Positions 33,402 through 42,379 of a stretch of DNA of 64,000 bases are shown here, piece by piece. The DNA is from an uncultured Spirochaetaceae bacterium. GTDB lineage: Bacteria; Spirochaetota; Spirochaetia; Treponematales; Treponemataceae. A model generated the notes under the pieces. The model did not search any database. It saw nothing but the letters and a program-made list of their open reading frames with translations, and had not been told where the DNA came from. Where the stretch lies: contig CADCLG010000003.1 of the NCBI GenBank assembly GCA_902802305.1, forward strand, positions 62,001 through 126,000, written 5' to 3'. Positions within the stretch are counted from its first letter, which is position 1. Every line of letters begins with the position of its first letter. A program made the position numbers and the translations under genes.

Positions 33402-34853
33402 TTATTTCCAAGCATTGTACTGTTTCTGAGCTTCTGCAAGAACTTTCTGGTAGCCTGCTTCATCAAGCTTTGCCTGATATGTTGCGATTGTTTTTTCAAC
33501 ATCAGCAGGAGCAATACCACCGTTTTCGAGGATAAATCCATATTCCTCGAATACAGTTTGGCAAGTTGCATATTCAGCAGCTACAGGAGTTGAGTCAAAG
33601 CGGAATCCAGAAGCGCAAGATGACAATGAAGAGTTATTGAACTTGCTGTACAATTCAACTTTGTCAGCTGGTTCACCGTCTTCAAGAGAGAGACAGAGAA
33701 CAGAAGCAGATTCCCACATAGAGTGATTGTATTTTCCACCCTGTTTCTTTACAGCACCAGATGCAGTTCTTGTGTAGTCTGTTCCTTCAATACCATAAGT
33801 ATAGAGGTCAGCAAGTTCTTTGTCTGTGTAAAGCTTTCCGAGGAAGTCAATACAAGCTTTTGCTTCGTCTTCTGTACAGTTAGCTGCAATTGCGAAACAA
33901 GAACCAAGAGTTGTTGTTGAATGAGAGTATTTGTTTGTAACAGAAATTGTTTCTACAGACTGACCATAGCGGCTGTCAGCTTCTTCATCATTAGGAACAC
34001 AAGTCCACCAAGAGAAACCCCAGTCCTGTGTCTGAGTTGTTGTATCTGTTGTCTGTTTTGTAGGATCATCTTCGTGGATGTATCCTTTTGCATGCCAGTT
34101 ACCCATCAATTTACAGAAATCAGCATATTCTGGAGTAAGGATAGCATCTACAACAGTGTTTGTATCGCGGTCAACAGCAATGAATGAATCCTGACTGAAG
34201 AAGTCAAAGTCATTCAAATACCATCTGTGGAACATAGCTGTTTTCTGTGTAAGGTAAGGATATTTAAGTCCTTCTGCTTTACAGTCAGCAAGCATAGGTT
34301 CAATGTCTTTAAGAGTTTTGATTGAGTTCAAGTTCCAGTTGTATTTTTTTGCAAGATCAGAACGAACCATTACATCATAACCTTCTGCAGATTCCTTGTA
34401 ACATGGAACATAGTAAGTTTTTCCTGCATAAGCAGAAGCTGGCCATACCCATGAAGGAAGTGCTTTTTCCAGATCAGTTCCCTTGATAAGGTTTGTAATA
34501 TCATAAGCAGAGTTTTCTTTCCACAAATCGTTTGTACCGATTGTGCTTTCCCATGAAGCTGTCCAGAGAAGATTAACTTCGCCGCCTTTAAGTGCAAGGT
34601 TTGCCTTGTCTGTGTATTCACCTGAACCAATATCATTCAGTTCAACTGTGTAATCAGCACCTTTTTTTGCAAGGTAAGCGTTGATTGCATCCTGAACCTT
34701 CTGAACTTCTGTTGCATCAGGTGAAGCAAGGTTAAAAGTACATCTGTAAATTGAGATTACTTTTTTTGATTCTTTCTTGCCACAAGCTGTAAATGAGCCA
34801 ACCATAGCAAGAACCGCTAACAATGTAAGAGCCTTTGAAAGAACTTTTTTCAT
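33402..34853 (-). CDS. Lpl-type extracellular solute-binding lipoprotein
   Basis: ABC importer binding protein of 483 residues. Signal ends MVGSFTACGKK. The body has LKGGEVNLLWTASW, YYVPCYKESAEGYDVMVRSDL and a long C-terminal domain as in LplA/DUF3502-type proteins, which work with LplB/YtcP-like permeases for larger glycans. GAGGAGG lies just before ATG. It is the third gene after two such permeases on the same strand. The ligand is unknown; the neighbouring ROK regulator suggests sugar control. Confidence 0.85.
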   Translation of the reverse strand: MKKVLSKALTLLAVLAMVGSFTACGKKESKKVISIYRCTFNLASPDATEVQKVQDAINAYLAKKGADYTVELNDIGSGEYTDKANLALKGGEVNLLWTASWESTIGTNDLWKENSAYDITNLIKGTDLEKALPSWVWPASAYAGKTYYVPCYKESAEGYDVMVRSDLAKKYNWNLNSIKTLKDIEPMLADCKAEGLKYPYLTQKTAMFHRWYLNDFDFFSQDSFIAVDRDTNTVVDAILTPEYADFCKLMGNWHAKGYIHEDDPTKQTTDTTTQTQDWGFSWWTCVPNDEEADSRYGQSVETISVTNKYSHSTTTLGSCFAIAANCTEDEAKACIDFLGKLYTDKELADLYTYGIEGTDYTRTASGAVKKQGGKYNHSMWESASVLCLSLEDGEPADKVELYSKFNNSSLSSCASGFRFDSTPVAAEYATCQTVFEEYGFILENGGIAPADVEKTIATYQAKLDEAGYQKVLAEAQKQYNAWK

Positions 34854-34937
34854 TGTTTCCTCCTCATAATGGTTTTTAAAATTTATTTATATTGATTAAA
34901 TGTGGTTTAATGACCTGCATTTACAATATCCAATTTA

Positions 34938-35876
34938 TTATCCTTTTACCGAACCTACGGTTAATCCTTTGACAAAATATTTCTGGAAGAAAGGATATGC
35001 AATAATGATTGGTCCAATTACAACGATAACGGTAGACATGATTGCCGATTCGTTTGGAATTGTACCGCCCATTGCTGCCTTTGCCGCAGACGGAATGTCC
35101 TTTGATGTTAACAGGAACTCAATACTTTTTTGAATATTGATAAGAAGTAACTGGAGTGGAGTTAGGTCTGCTTTTTTATTGATAAAGAGCAGGGCTGTCT
35201 GCCAGTCGTTCCAGTATTGAGTTGCAAGCATAAATCCAACTGCTGCCATGGCCGGTTTCATCAGTGGGAATACAATCTGCCAGAAAACCCTCTGTTCGGA
35301 AGCACCGTCAATTTTTGCAGATTCCATAAGTTCTTCTGGAATGCTTGACTGAATGTAGGTTCTTAAGATGATTACATTCATCGTAGAAATACAGATTGGA
35401 AGAATAAGAATGATGAATGTATCTTTTAAATGGTAAACAGAACTGAAAATAATGTAGCTTGCTACCTGTCCACCAGAAAAAAGCATAGGAATGAGCAGAT
35501 AGATTGAAAGAAACTTGCGCATCTTAAAATCTTTGCGGCTTAATCCGTAAGCAAAAAGTGCCATTACAATAAGTCCAAGAGCTGTACCAAGTACTGTAAC
35601 GGAAATTGTTACGCCATAAGCTTTGAAAAGTTTGTTTCCGTATCTGAGGATTGCATTCATACCGTTCATAGACCATTTTTGCGGGAAAAAACTGAAACCA
35701 TTTGAAGCCAGAGTTTTTTCATCGGTAAATGCAATAATTACAACCAGCAGAAGCGGCAGAAAACAGAACAATGTATATAGAACGAGACAGGTTGTAAGTA
35801 TGATTTGTCCTAATCCTATATTTGATTTTTTATTTAATTTTGTTTGTGGTAATTTTTTAGCAGTATTATCAGCCAT
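34938..35876 (-). CDS. ABC permease, YtcP/LplC-like
   Basis: Inner-membrane permease of about 312 residues with six helices. EELMESAKIDGASEQRVFWQIVFPLMKP is the EAA loop, and the C-terminus YFVKGLTVGSVKG is typical of this subfamily. The start is placed at 35876 (MADNTAKK), where GGAG precedes the ATG; the frame is open further upstream (to 35912) but lacks a site. It follows the LplB-like gene closely and precedes the binding protein. No ATPase gene is adjacent. Confidence 0.9.
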   Translation of the reverse strand: MADNTAKKLPQTKLNKKSNIGLGQIILTTCLVLYTLFCFLPLLLVVIIAFTDEKTLASNGFSFFPQKWSMNGMNAILRYGNKLFKAYGVTISVTVLGTALGLIVMALFAYGLSRKDFKMRKFLSIYLLIPMLFSGGQVASYIIFSSVYHLKDTFIILILPICISTMNVIILRTYIQSSIPEELMESAKIDGASEQRVFWQIVFPLMKPAMAAVGFMLATQYWNDWQTALLFINKKADLTPLQLLLINIQKSIEFLLTSKDIPSAAKAAMGGTIPNESAIMSTVIVVIGPIIIAYPFFQKYFVKGLTVGSVKG

Positions 35877-35912
35877 TTTTTTTCTCCATATTTTCCATAA
35901 ATTAAAAGTCAA

Positions 35913-36833
35913 CTAGAATAATGAATCTTCTGGTGATATTTTCTTTACAGTAAAGTTTGCAATTAAAATCAGAACTAAACCTACAACCGACTGGAAGAGG
36001 GAAGCTGCCATAGAATAGCCAAGCTTTGGTTCTGTTTTAATAGAATGGAGAACGTAGGAATCTATTACCTGCGTAGTAGAATACAGACCGCCGGTATTTC
36101 TTGTTACCTGATAGAAAAGACCTGTATCAGAACGCATAATGCCTCCAACACTGAGCAGAAGCATAATTGTAATCATAGGAATTAATGAAGGGATTGTAAT
36201 GTGCCAGATTTGCTGCCATTTGTTTGCACCGTCAATTTGTGCGGCTTCATAAAGCTGGGTATCAATTCCTGCAAGAACTGACATGTAAAGAACAGAGCCA
36301 TAACCAACACTGTTCCAGATTTTTACAATCGTAAGAATTGTTGTCCAGTATTTTGGTGAAGTGTACCAGGAAATCGATTCTCCTCCAAAACGGGTGATGA
36401 TATGGTTAACAATACCGCCGGAGCTTAAAAAGGCGTTTACAATGAAGGTAACTGCTGCAAATGAAACAAATACTGGAATAATCATAATGCTCTGCATTAC
36501 TTTTCCTAATCTTTTGAACATAAGCTGATCAATCGAAATTGCGAGAACAATGTTCAGGAAAGTACCCAGAATTGTAAAGATAAAATAGTATTTTAAAGTG
36601 TTCAGAGTTATTCGCTTGAAAATACTTCCAGATGCAATTAAAAACTTAAAGTTTTCAAATCCGCACCAGGGACTGTTCCAAAGACCAAGCTTTGTCTTAA
36701 AATCCTTGAAGGCTCCCATAAGTCCGAAAATCGGCATGTAACTGAATAAAAACAGAATTAATACAGCTGGAATACACATGAGCAGATGTGACCTGTGCTT
36801 CCAAGTGTTTGATAGAAAAGAATCTTTTTTCAA
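35913..36833 (-). CDS. ABC permease, LplB-like
   Basis: 306 residues, six predicted helices. FLFSYMPIFGLMGAFKDF is the typical LplB start, and QLYEAAQIDGANKWQQIWHITIPSLIP is the EAA loop. Translation starts with TTG (36831-36833 on the minus strand), with GAGGT 7 bases upstream. First gene of the Lpl-type operon, divergent from the histidine kinase. Confidence 0.9.
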   Translation of the reverse strand: MKKDSFLSNTWKHRSHLLMCIPAVLILFLFSYMPIFGLMGAFKDFKTKLGLWNSPWCGFENFKFLIASGSIFKRITLNTLKYYFIFTILGTFLNIVLAISIDQLMFKRLGKVMQSIMIIPVFVSFAAVTFIVNAFLSSGGIVNHIITRFGGESISWYTSPKYWTTILTIVKIWNSVGYGSVLYMSVLAGIDTQLYEAAQIDGANKWQQIWHITIPSLIPMITIMLLLSVGGIMRSDTGLFYQVTRNTGGLYSTTQVIDSYVLHSIKTEPKLGYSMAASLFQSVVGLVLILIANFTVKKISPEDSLF

Positions 36834-36996
36834 AATATAACCTCATAAAAGAATGGCTTTTTTAAACGTATTCTTAAAGTCTATCACGGAAATCTTAAAA
36901 GTCAATCATGAATCATAAAATTTCAAAAAAACAATCAGATACTTTACCTATATTTTACTTATGATTTGTCATATATCCAATTTTAAGTTTTTGGGG

Positions 36997-37002
36997 TAAA
37001 AT
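36997..37002 (+). promoter_or_regulatory. -10 element of the hybrid kinase, probably leaderless
   Basis: TAAAAT exactly 6 bases before ATG 37009; no Shine-Dalgarno and no clear -35. Confidence 0.45.
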
Positions 37003-37008
37003 ATCTTT

Positions 37009-39561
37009 ATGATTTATAATTATAATTTTGCAATTGCAAGTATAATCATTATAATAAGTGTAATTTCTGTTCACAGTCTTTTTTATAAAACAAAAACTAA
37101 TGCAAACAGACTGTATACTCTTTTGTCCTGGCTGGCACTTCTGGCAACTGTTCTGGATATAATTACAGGGAAAACAATTACCTATGCTTCACGGGTACCT
37201 TTAGGGCTGAATTATATTCTTCACTTTATGTATCATTTTAGTACGGTTTCAATTTCCTATTTAAGTGCGGCTTATATTTATTCCTGTATCGACTGGAAGG
37301 CAAAGTTCAGCACTTATTTAAATATAGTATATGCTGCAATTTTTGCAATTCTGGCAATCATCAATCCTTTTACGGGAATTGTCTATTCCTTTGTAGACGG
37401 AGAATATATTCACGGTCCGCTTTTTATCTGCAATTATATTATCTGTTTTCTGTTTATAATTCAGGCAACTGTCATTCTTTCCATCAACAGAAAAAAATAC
37501 AAAAGACGCAGAGTTCTTGTTCTTCATATTGCCTTTGTTGTGCTTAATGTAGTAGGTGCAATTATACAGATTTTTAAGCCGACCCTTCTTCTTACTGACT
37601 TTACAATTTCCGTTTCGCTTCTGCTTATGATGTTTACTCTGGAAACAACGGATTATCAGTCATTACAGAAGGTTCTGGAGGATTTAAAAAAATCTCAAAA
37701 AGCGGAACAGAAGGCAAAGCAGGAAGCAATTTCGGCTAACAAGGCAAAAACAAACTTTCTTACAAAGATGTCTCATGAAATCAGGACTCCAATCAACACG
37801 GTTATGGGCTTGAATGATATGATTTTGCGTGAGAGTACCGACCAGCAGATTGTTGAATACGCTGGAAAAATCAAAACTGCAAGTAAGTCCCTTCTGGAAG
37901 CTATAAATGACATTCTGGATTTGGCAAAAATAGAATCTGGTAAAATGAACTTAAATATAGAGGAATATTTCCTGGCTGATTTGATTGAGTCAATTACCAG
38001 CATGATTAAAATCCGTGCAGAATCAAAGGGGCTAAAGTTTATTCTTTCTGTTGATGATAAAATCCCTCTTTATCTTTATGGCGATGAAGCAAGAATAAAA
38101 CAGATAATCCTTAATCTTCTTACTAACGCAGTAAAATATACTCAGACAGGACAGATAGAGCTTGTTATTGGCGGAAATATCCGTAAAGAAAATGTTATTC
38201 TTCATGTTGAAGTAAAAGATACTGGTGTTGGAATCAAAAAAGAAAATCTGGATAAGCTTTTTGGTGTTTTTGAGAGAATTGAAGATACTCAAAATAAGGG
38301 AATTGAAGGTTCAGGGCTTGGAATCAGTATTGTTCAGCAGCTGCTTGGTTTGATGGATTCTTCTCTTAAAGTAAAGAGTCTTTATGGTCAGGGCTCGACT
38401 TTTTCTTTTGATTTAAAGCAGCGGTATAAGAACCACGAAGTAATTGGTAATATAAATGCCCAGATTTCAGAAACAGTCCGAGAGTATGATTATCAGGTTA
38501 GTTTTATTGCTCCAGATGCGCATATTCTTATTGTTGATGATACAGATATTAATCTTTATGTTGTCCAGAATCTTTTGAAGGAAACTGAGATTCAAATTAC
38601 AACTGCGACAAGCGGAGCTGAATGTCTGGAACTGGTTAAAAATAATCATTTTGATTTGATTTTCCTTGATCACATGATGCCTGGCATGGATGGCATTGAA
38701 ACCCTTCATCATATTAAAGAAGAAGAAAATCTCTGCCAGAATACTCCTGTTGTTGCTTTGACTGCTAATGCTGTTGCCGGAATAGAAGATGTTTATCAAA
38801 AAGAAGGATTTGAAGGTTATATTCCTAAGCCAATTGATCAGAAAAAAATAGAAGAAGTTATTTCATCCCTGCTTCCTAAAGTCTTTATAAAAGATGCTCC
38901 AGTCAGAAAGAGAAGACAGGCAAAGGTGGAGATCAATATTCCTGAAATTGAGGGAATGGATAGCGCTTATGCTATGAGCCACTTTTACAGTGCAGATGTT
39001 TTTATTGATGTTCTTCAGAACTTTTTTATTACGCTTTCGCAAAATACGGATTATATAGAGCAACTGGTTCAGGATTTGGACAATGAGCAGACAGAAATTG
39101 GTTCAACTATCAAGAGTTATCAGATTGCAGTTCATACAATGAAAAGTTCTTCTGCTCTGGTGGGTATGGCTCAGATATCGGGACTTTCCAAGGTCGCAGA
39201 GGATGCGGCTAGGGCAGAAGATATTAATCAAATCAAAGTCCTTACTCCTTTACTTACAGGGGAACTTAGAAAAATGCAGGCACGTTTACAGGCTGTATTT
39301 ATAAAGGAAGAAACCAAAGCTTTGATTGAATGTAATATTTTGAAGGCTTATCTTTCTCAGTTGGAAAAAGCTTTTCATAAAATGGATATTGATAAGATGG
39401 ATTCAATTATTGCCAGTCTTGATAATTATTCCTACACTGATGATGTTAAAGGTTTAATAGAAATGTTAAAAATTTCTGTTAGTGGTCTTGACGAAAAAGA
39501 AGGAATAAAACATATTAATGAAATAAAAAATGTTCTGGAGAAATCTATAAAGGGAGTTTAA
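37009..39561 (+). CDS. membrane hybrid histidine kinase (7TM-like sensor, HisKA, HATPase, REC, Hpt)
   Basis: 850 residues. Residues 1-215 form about seven membrane helices with a DGEYIHGPLF motif. A short coiled coil (to about 240) leads to HisKA with phospho-His in MSHEIRTP (His256). The ATPase domain has NLLTNAVKY, DTGVGI and GSGLGISIVQQL. The receiver has phospho-Asp in FLDHMMPG (Asp554) and PKPID. The C-terminal Hpt has His in VHTMKSSSALVG (His709). The complete internal phosphorelay suggests transfer to a separate regulator, and a two-receiver protein starts 2 bases after its stop. The membrane sensor recurs in the proteins encoded at 44540-48390. Confidence 0.92.
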   Translation: MIYNYNFAIASIIIIISVISVHSLFYKTKTNANRLYTLLSWLALLATVLDIITGKTITYASRVPLGLNYILHFMYHFSTVSISYLSAAYIYSCIDWKAKFSTYLNIVYAAIFAILAIINPFTGIVYSFVDGEYIHGPLFICNYIICFLFIIQATVILSINRKKYKRRRVLVLHIAFVVLNVVGAIIQIFKPTLLLTDFTISVSLLLMMFTLETTDYQSLQKVLEDLKKSQKAEQKAKQEAISANKAKTNFLTKMSHEIRTPINTVMGLNDMILRESTDQQIVEYAGKIKTASKSLLEAINDILDLAKIESGKMNLNIEEYFLADLIESITSMIKIRAESKGLKFILSVDDKIPLYLYGDEARIKQIILNLLTNAVKYTQTGQIELVIGGNIRKENVILHVEVKDTGVGIKKENLDKLFGVFERIEDTQNKGIEGSGLGISIVQQLLGLMDSSLKVKSLYGQGSTFSFDLKQRYKNHEVIGNINAQISETVREYDYQVSFIAPDAHILIVDDTDINLYVVQNLLKETEIQITTATSGAECLELVKNNHFDLIFLDHMMPGMDGIETLHHIKEEENLCQNTPVVALTANAVAGIEDVYQKEGFEGYIPKPIDQKKIEEVISSLLPKVFIKDAPVRKRRQAKVEINIPEIEGMDSAYAMSHFYSADVFIDVLQNFFITLSQNTDYIEQLVQDLDNEQTEIGSTIKSYQIAVHTMKSSSALVGMAQISGLSKVAEDAARAEDINQIKVLTPLLTGELRKMQARLQAVFIKEETKALIECNILKAYLSQLEKAFHKMDIDKMDSIIASLDNYSYTDDVKGLIEMLKISVSGLDEKEGIKHINEIKNVLEKSIKGV

Positions 39562-39563
39562 TT

Positions 39564-40334
39564 TTGAAGAATATTTTACTTATTGGCAAAGAAAACACTT
39601 CTACTCAGGAACTCGGTTCTGTTCTTGGCGAGTTCTTTGAAGTTACCACAGATTTCGGAGATGCAGGTCTTATTGACGGTTTGCTTCGTATTTCAATTCC
39701 AGACTTGGTTATTATTAATTTAGACGGTGTTCACCTTGAATGTCGGGATATTTGCAGGCTTTTAGCTGAATCTTTTTCAAAGATACCTGTTATTTTGATT
39801 GGTAATCAGGCAATATGTCTTTCTTATTCTTCTTTTTTACATCAGGAGCAATTCTCTCAGCTTAATATTTCTGTTATTGATAATACTGTTGTAAGAGCCT
39901 GCTGTCGTATTATGAAAATAAGTTATGCAGAAACTTTGAATGCTAAAAAATCTGGTTTTGAATCAAACAGCAAGCAGACAATTCTTCTTGTTGATGACAG
40001 TGCCCTTCAAAATCGTATTTCAAAGAATATCCTGGATTCTAAATATAATGTAAAGGTCACAATGTCGGCAAATCAGGCTCTGGAGGTTATTGCTCAAGGT
40101 AAGCCGGATTTAATTGTCCTTGATTATGATATGCCTGATTTTGATGGTTATCACTTCCTTCGTGTTTTGCGAGAGGAACCTGCAACTGCTGATATTCCTG
40201 TTATTTTCCTGACAGGGATTGTTGATAAGGAACACGTTTCAAAGGTAATTCCTCTTAAACCAGATGGATATTTATTAAAGCCTGTTTCTGCCGAAAAGTT
40301 ATTAGCAAGGGTAAAAAGTTTGCTGGAAGGGTAA
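39564..40334 (+). CDS. two-receiver response regulator without output domain
   Basis: 256 residues. The C-terminal receiver (about 135-256) is canonical: ILLVDDSALQNR, phospho-Asp in VLDYDMPDFDG (near 187), VIFLTG and LLKPVS. The N-terminal 110 residues have a receiver-like pattern (ILLIGKENTSTQEL, LVIINLDGV) but lack the acidic pair and the conserved Lys, so they are a pseudo-receiver. The start is TTG after GGGAG. Translationally adjacent to the hybrid kinase, so it is the likely acceptor of the Hpt phosphate. No DNA-binding or enzymatic domain is present. Confidence 0.85.
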   Translation: MKNILLIGKENTSTQELGSVLGEFFEVTTDFGDAGLIDGLLRISIPDLVIINLDGVHLECRDICRLLAESFSKIPVILIGNQAICLSYSSFLHQEQFSQLNISVIDNTVVRACCRIMKISYAETLNAKKSGFESNSKQTILLVDDSALQNRISKNILDSKYNVKVTMSANQALEVIAQGKPDLIVLDYDMPDFDGYHFLRVLREEPATADIPVIFLTGIVDKEHVSKVIPLKPDGYLLKPVSAEKLLARVKSLLEG

Positions 40335-40344
40335 ACAATAAGAA

Positions 40345-40581
40345 TTATTTAGTTACAGATTTTGATTTTTGTTTTATAAAATCATGAATATCAGACATTG
40401 TATATTCAAGGCCTGTTGTATGTAATGCTCCAAAATTATTTAAAATATAAAGATCCGCACCACTTTTAGAGAATAATTCTTGCGTAGCTGTTCCTGAAAG
40501 TAAATAAGTGTTTTTATACATTTCAATGCAATAAACAAGAAAATCTGTTTGTTCTTTTGAAAACTGATTAAAATTGTTCAT
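40345..40581 (-). CDS. DUF3791 protein, putative toxin-cassette component
   Basis: 78 residues with the DUF3791 pattern: FSKEQTDFLVYCIEMY, a central AT.ELFSKSGADLYI, and a C-terminal GLEYTMSDIHDFIK. DUF3791 genes commonly sit beside DUF3990 genes. It overlaps the 81-residue gene by four bases (ATGA) and is the last gene of the cassette. Possibly the antitoxin or a regulator; its role is not established. Confidence 0.7.
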   Translation of the reverse strand: MNNFNQFSKEQTDFLVYCIEMYKNTYLLSGTATQELFSKSGADLYILNNFGALHTTGLEYTMSDIHDFIKQKSKSVTK

Positions 40582-40823
40582 GCAGCTTCCTCTGGAAAGT
40601 CAATTTTTCCAGTTTTACATTCTGATTCATACATTTTAAAAAGTGTTAAAGCACTGTAATGCCACATTTTTGTATTTTCATCTTCCAAAAGTTTATAAAC
40701 ATTTGAGTGATAAAACTTGTTTATTGTATCCAGCGTAGGTTCTTTTGTATTCATCTGAATCTGATTTATTACAGGAGGAACTACTGCACATGCCAAAAAA
40801 GCAGCAAATTGATTTTTATCCAT
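40578..40823 (-). CDS. small helical protein of the DUF3990 cassette
   Basis: 81 residues, not assigned to a named family with confidence. It begins MDKNQFAAFLACAVVPPVINQIQ and has W/Y-rich helices (KMWHYSALTLFKMYESE). The start at 40823 is chosen because GAGG lies six bases upstream; an ATG four codons earlier overlaps more. It overlaps the toxin-like gene by 8 bases and the DUF3791 gene by 4, so all three are coupled. Probably the antitoxin or its helper. Confidence 0.6.
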   Translation of the reverse strand: MDKNQFAAFLACAVVPPVINQIQMNTKEPTLDTINKFYHSNVYKLLEDENTKMWHYSALTLFKMYESECKTGKIDFPEEAA

Positions 40824-41313
40824 TTTTGACCTCATAACTTATTTTAAACTTTAAATATAATAATGCTTTTTCTGAAGCAAAAACAATCTGATTGTAAAGT
40901 TTTTTTACCTTTAATGCTTTCAATGTTGAAGTTCGAGACAGTAAACCAGATAAATAAAGAGTCACAGTTCTATAAACATCGTCATTTGCTACTGGGCCTT
41001 TTATTAAATCATATTTTGGGCCCTTATAAGTGCCATTGCGGTTTTTGCATACAAAATCCAGCCATGCTCCGTTTGGAGATTTGAATTCTAACACTGAACA
41101 ATCTGACAATGCTTTTTCATCAAACAGATATACATTTACAATGGGAGTTCCTTTTCCTTGCCTTATTACTACTTTTTGAGCAAAATCCTGAGCCTGATTT
41201 TCGTTAAGTGTTGTATAAAAACCATAACCAAAATCAAGTGTATGATTTTGAGTAATAAGAGCTGGTTTTCCTACTATCTGATTACTTCCATGATACAAAT
41301 GTAATTCGGACAT
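40816..41313 (-). CDS. DUF3990 ADP-ribosyltransferase-like toxin
   Basis: 165 residues matching DUF3990, a family placed in the ADP-ribosyltransferase clan. LYHGSNQIVGKP supplies the first (His) motif and DFGYGFYTTLNENQAQDFA the Tyr motif. WLDFVCKNRNG and KYDLIKGPVANDDVYRT are the family's C-terminal signatures. TATAAT lies six bases before ATG and there is no Shine-Dalgarno. It heads a three-gene overlapping cassette, an arrangement typical of toxin-antitoxin systems. The target molecule is unknown. Confidence 0.75.
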   Translation of the reverse strand: MSELHLYHGSNQIVGKPALITQNHTLDFGYGFYTTLNENQAQDFAQKVVIRQGKGTPIVNVYLFDEKALSDCSVLEFKSPNGAWLDFVCKNRNGTYKGPKYDLIKGPVANDDVYRTVTLYLSGLLSRTSTLKALKVKKLYNQIVFASEKALLYLKFKISYEVKNG

Positions 41314-41319
41314 AGAAAT

Positions 41320-41325
41320 ATTATA
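41320..41325 (-). promoter_or_regulatory. -10 element of the DUF3990 cassette, probably leaderless
   Basis: TATAAT on the minus strand, exactly 6 bases before ATG 41313. Confidence 0.5.
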
Positions 41326-41431
41326 GCATATCTATTAAAAAAGAGTGTAGATTTATTTTGCTCAATTGTTAAGTACAGCCTTATGTAATTTCTCAGGTTC
41401 GGTTAATCATTCAATTTTTTCCGTATTTAGA

Positions 41432-41476
41432 GGACAGTCTAGAAATATTTGATTTCTTTTGACTGTCCCCTTTTTT
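41432..41476 (+). repeat. hairpin GGACAGTC/GACTGTCC with T-run
   Basis: Perfect 8-bp arms (41432-41439, 41461-41468) followed on the plus strand by CCTTTTTT. No plus-strand gene lies upstream, so it is either a stray terminator or a REP-like palindrome. Confidence 0.4.
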
Positions 41477-41479
41477 GTT

Positions 41480-42379
41480 TTATTCTAGATTAAGGTTTTT
41501 TGTAAAAATAAAATGTGTAATTCCAAAGCAGCCTGTACAGAGTACAAAGTTTACTGCTGTAGAAATCCATAAGGTTTTGATAAATCCTAAATCTTCACCT
41601 GTAAAGCGGAAGACTAACTGGTCTGCTTTTGAGGCAATTATAATCAGGACAACTGCCGAAATTATTTTTGTTAAGGTCTGATGTTTTGGATTAATGTGAG
41701 CAATGCTGTTTATGCTGAACACGAACAAAATTATTAGCGAGCTGTTAACCAGGTAACTCAGAGCCATCTGGAAATAAAAGAGCACAGGTGAATAATTGTT
41801 CTCTTTAATCATGTAATTTAATTTGCTCAATCCATCGGTTATCCAAGGCAAGGAATGGTTTCTTATCAGACATAAGGAGAAGCTTGCTGTAAATACCAGA
41901 AAGCAGATAAAAATCCAGGCCAAATCTGATAAAAATCTTCCCCATAGGTGTTCGCCAATGGTAACCGGCAGAGTGAGATTAAGATAGGCTTCATCTTCCA
42001 GCATAGATTTTTTGAATCTTCTTGCAAGTACAACGATTGTGATGATAAAGATAGCCGTTGCAAAAATTGTAAAGGCAATTGTAAGTCCAACAAGAATTAC
42101 AGATTTTTTTATGGCTAGATTTTGTTCGGGAGTTGCAGTTCTGCTGTCGTAATTAAACTCGTAGTGGAAGCTGTTTTCTTCGTCAAAAATATTATTTGTG
42201 TATTGAGACAGCGGATTAGAAAGAAGTCCAATCAGCAGGCCTAAAAGCAGGAGAACAGCATATAAAGGAATCAAAGTTTTGGAAGCATGGATAAATTCGT
42301 ACTTAAAAACTTTGCCGATTCTTTCAAAAGGATTTCGTTTAAAATTTTCTGTGTTTTCAATAATTTCTTCGTTTAACAT
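41480..42379 (-). CDS. ABC transporter membrane subunit (YtrC/D-like)
   Basis: 299 residues with about six hydrophobic segments, starting after a cytosolic leader (ENTEKFKRNPFERIGK-like). The FGKVFKYEFIHASKTLIPLYAV start and the LDEEAYLNLTLPVTIGEHLWGR-like cytosolic loop suit ABC-2-type permeases. It overlaps the ATPase gene by 7 bases. The GntR-ATPase-permease order matches Ytr-type operons that respond to cell-envelope stress; the transported substrate is unknown. Confidence 0.75.
   Translation of the reverse strand: MLNEEIIENTENFKRNPFERIGKVFKYEFIHASKTLIPLYAVLLLLGLLIGLLSNPLSQYTNNIFDEENSFHYEFNYDSRTATPEQNLAIKKSVILVGLTIAFTIFATAIFIITIVVLARRFKKSMLEDEAYLNLTLPVTIGEHLWGRFLSDLAWIFICFLVFTASFSLCLIRNHSLPWITDGLSKLNYMIKENNYSPVLFYFQMALSYLVNSSLIILFVFSINSIAHINPKHQTLTKIISAVVLIIIASKADQLVFRFTGEDLGFIKTLWISTAVNFVLCTGCFGITHFIFTKNLNLE

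Noticed and set aside
41432..41476. Complete insertion sequence around the GGACAGTC hairpin
   Set aside because: No transposase frame or second end is present between 41314 and 41479.
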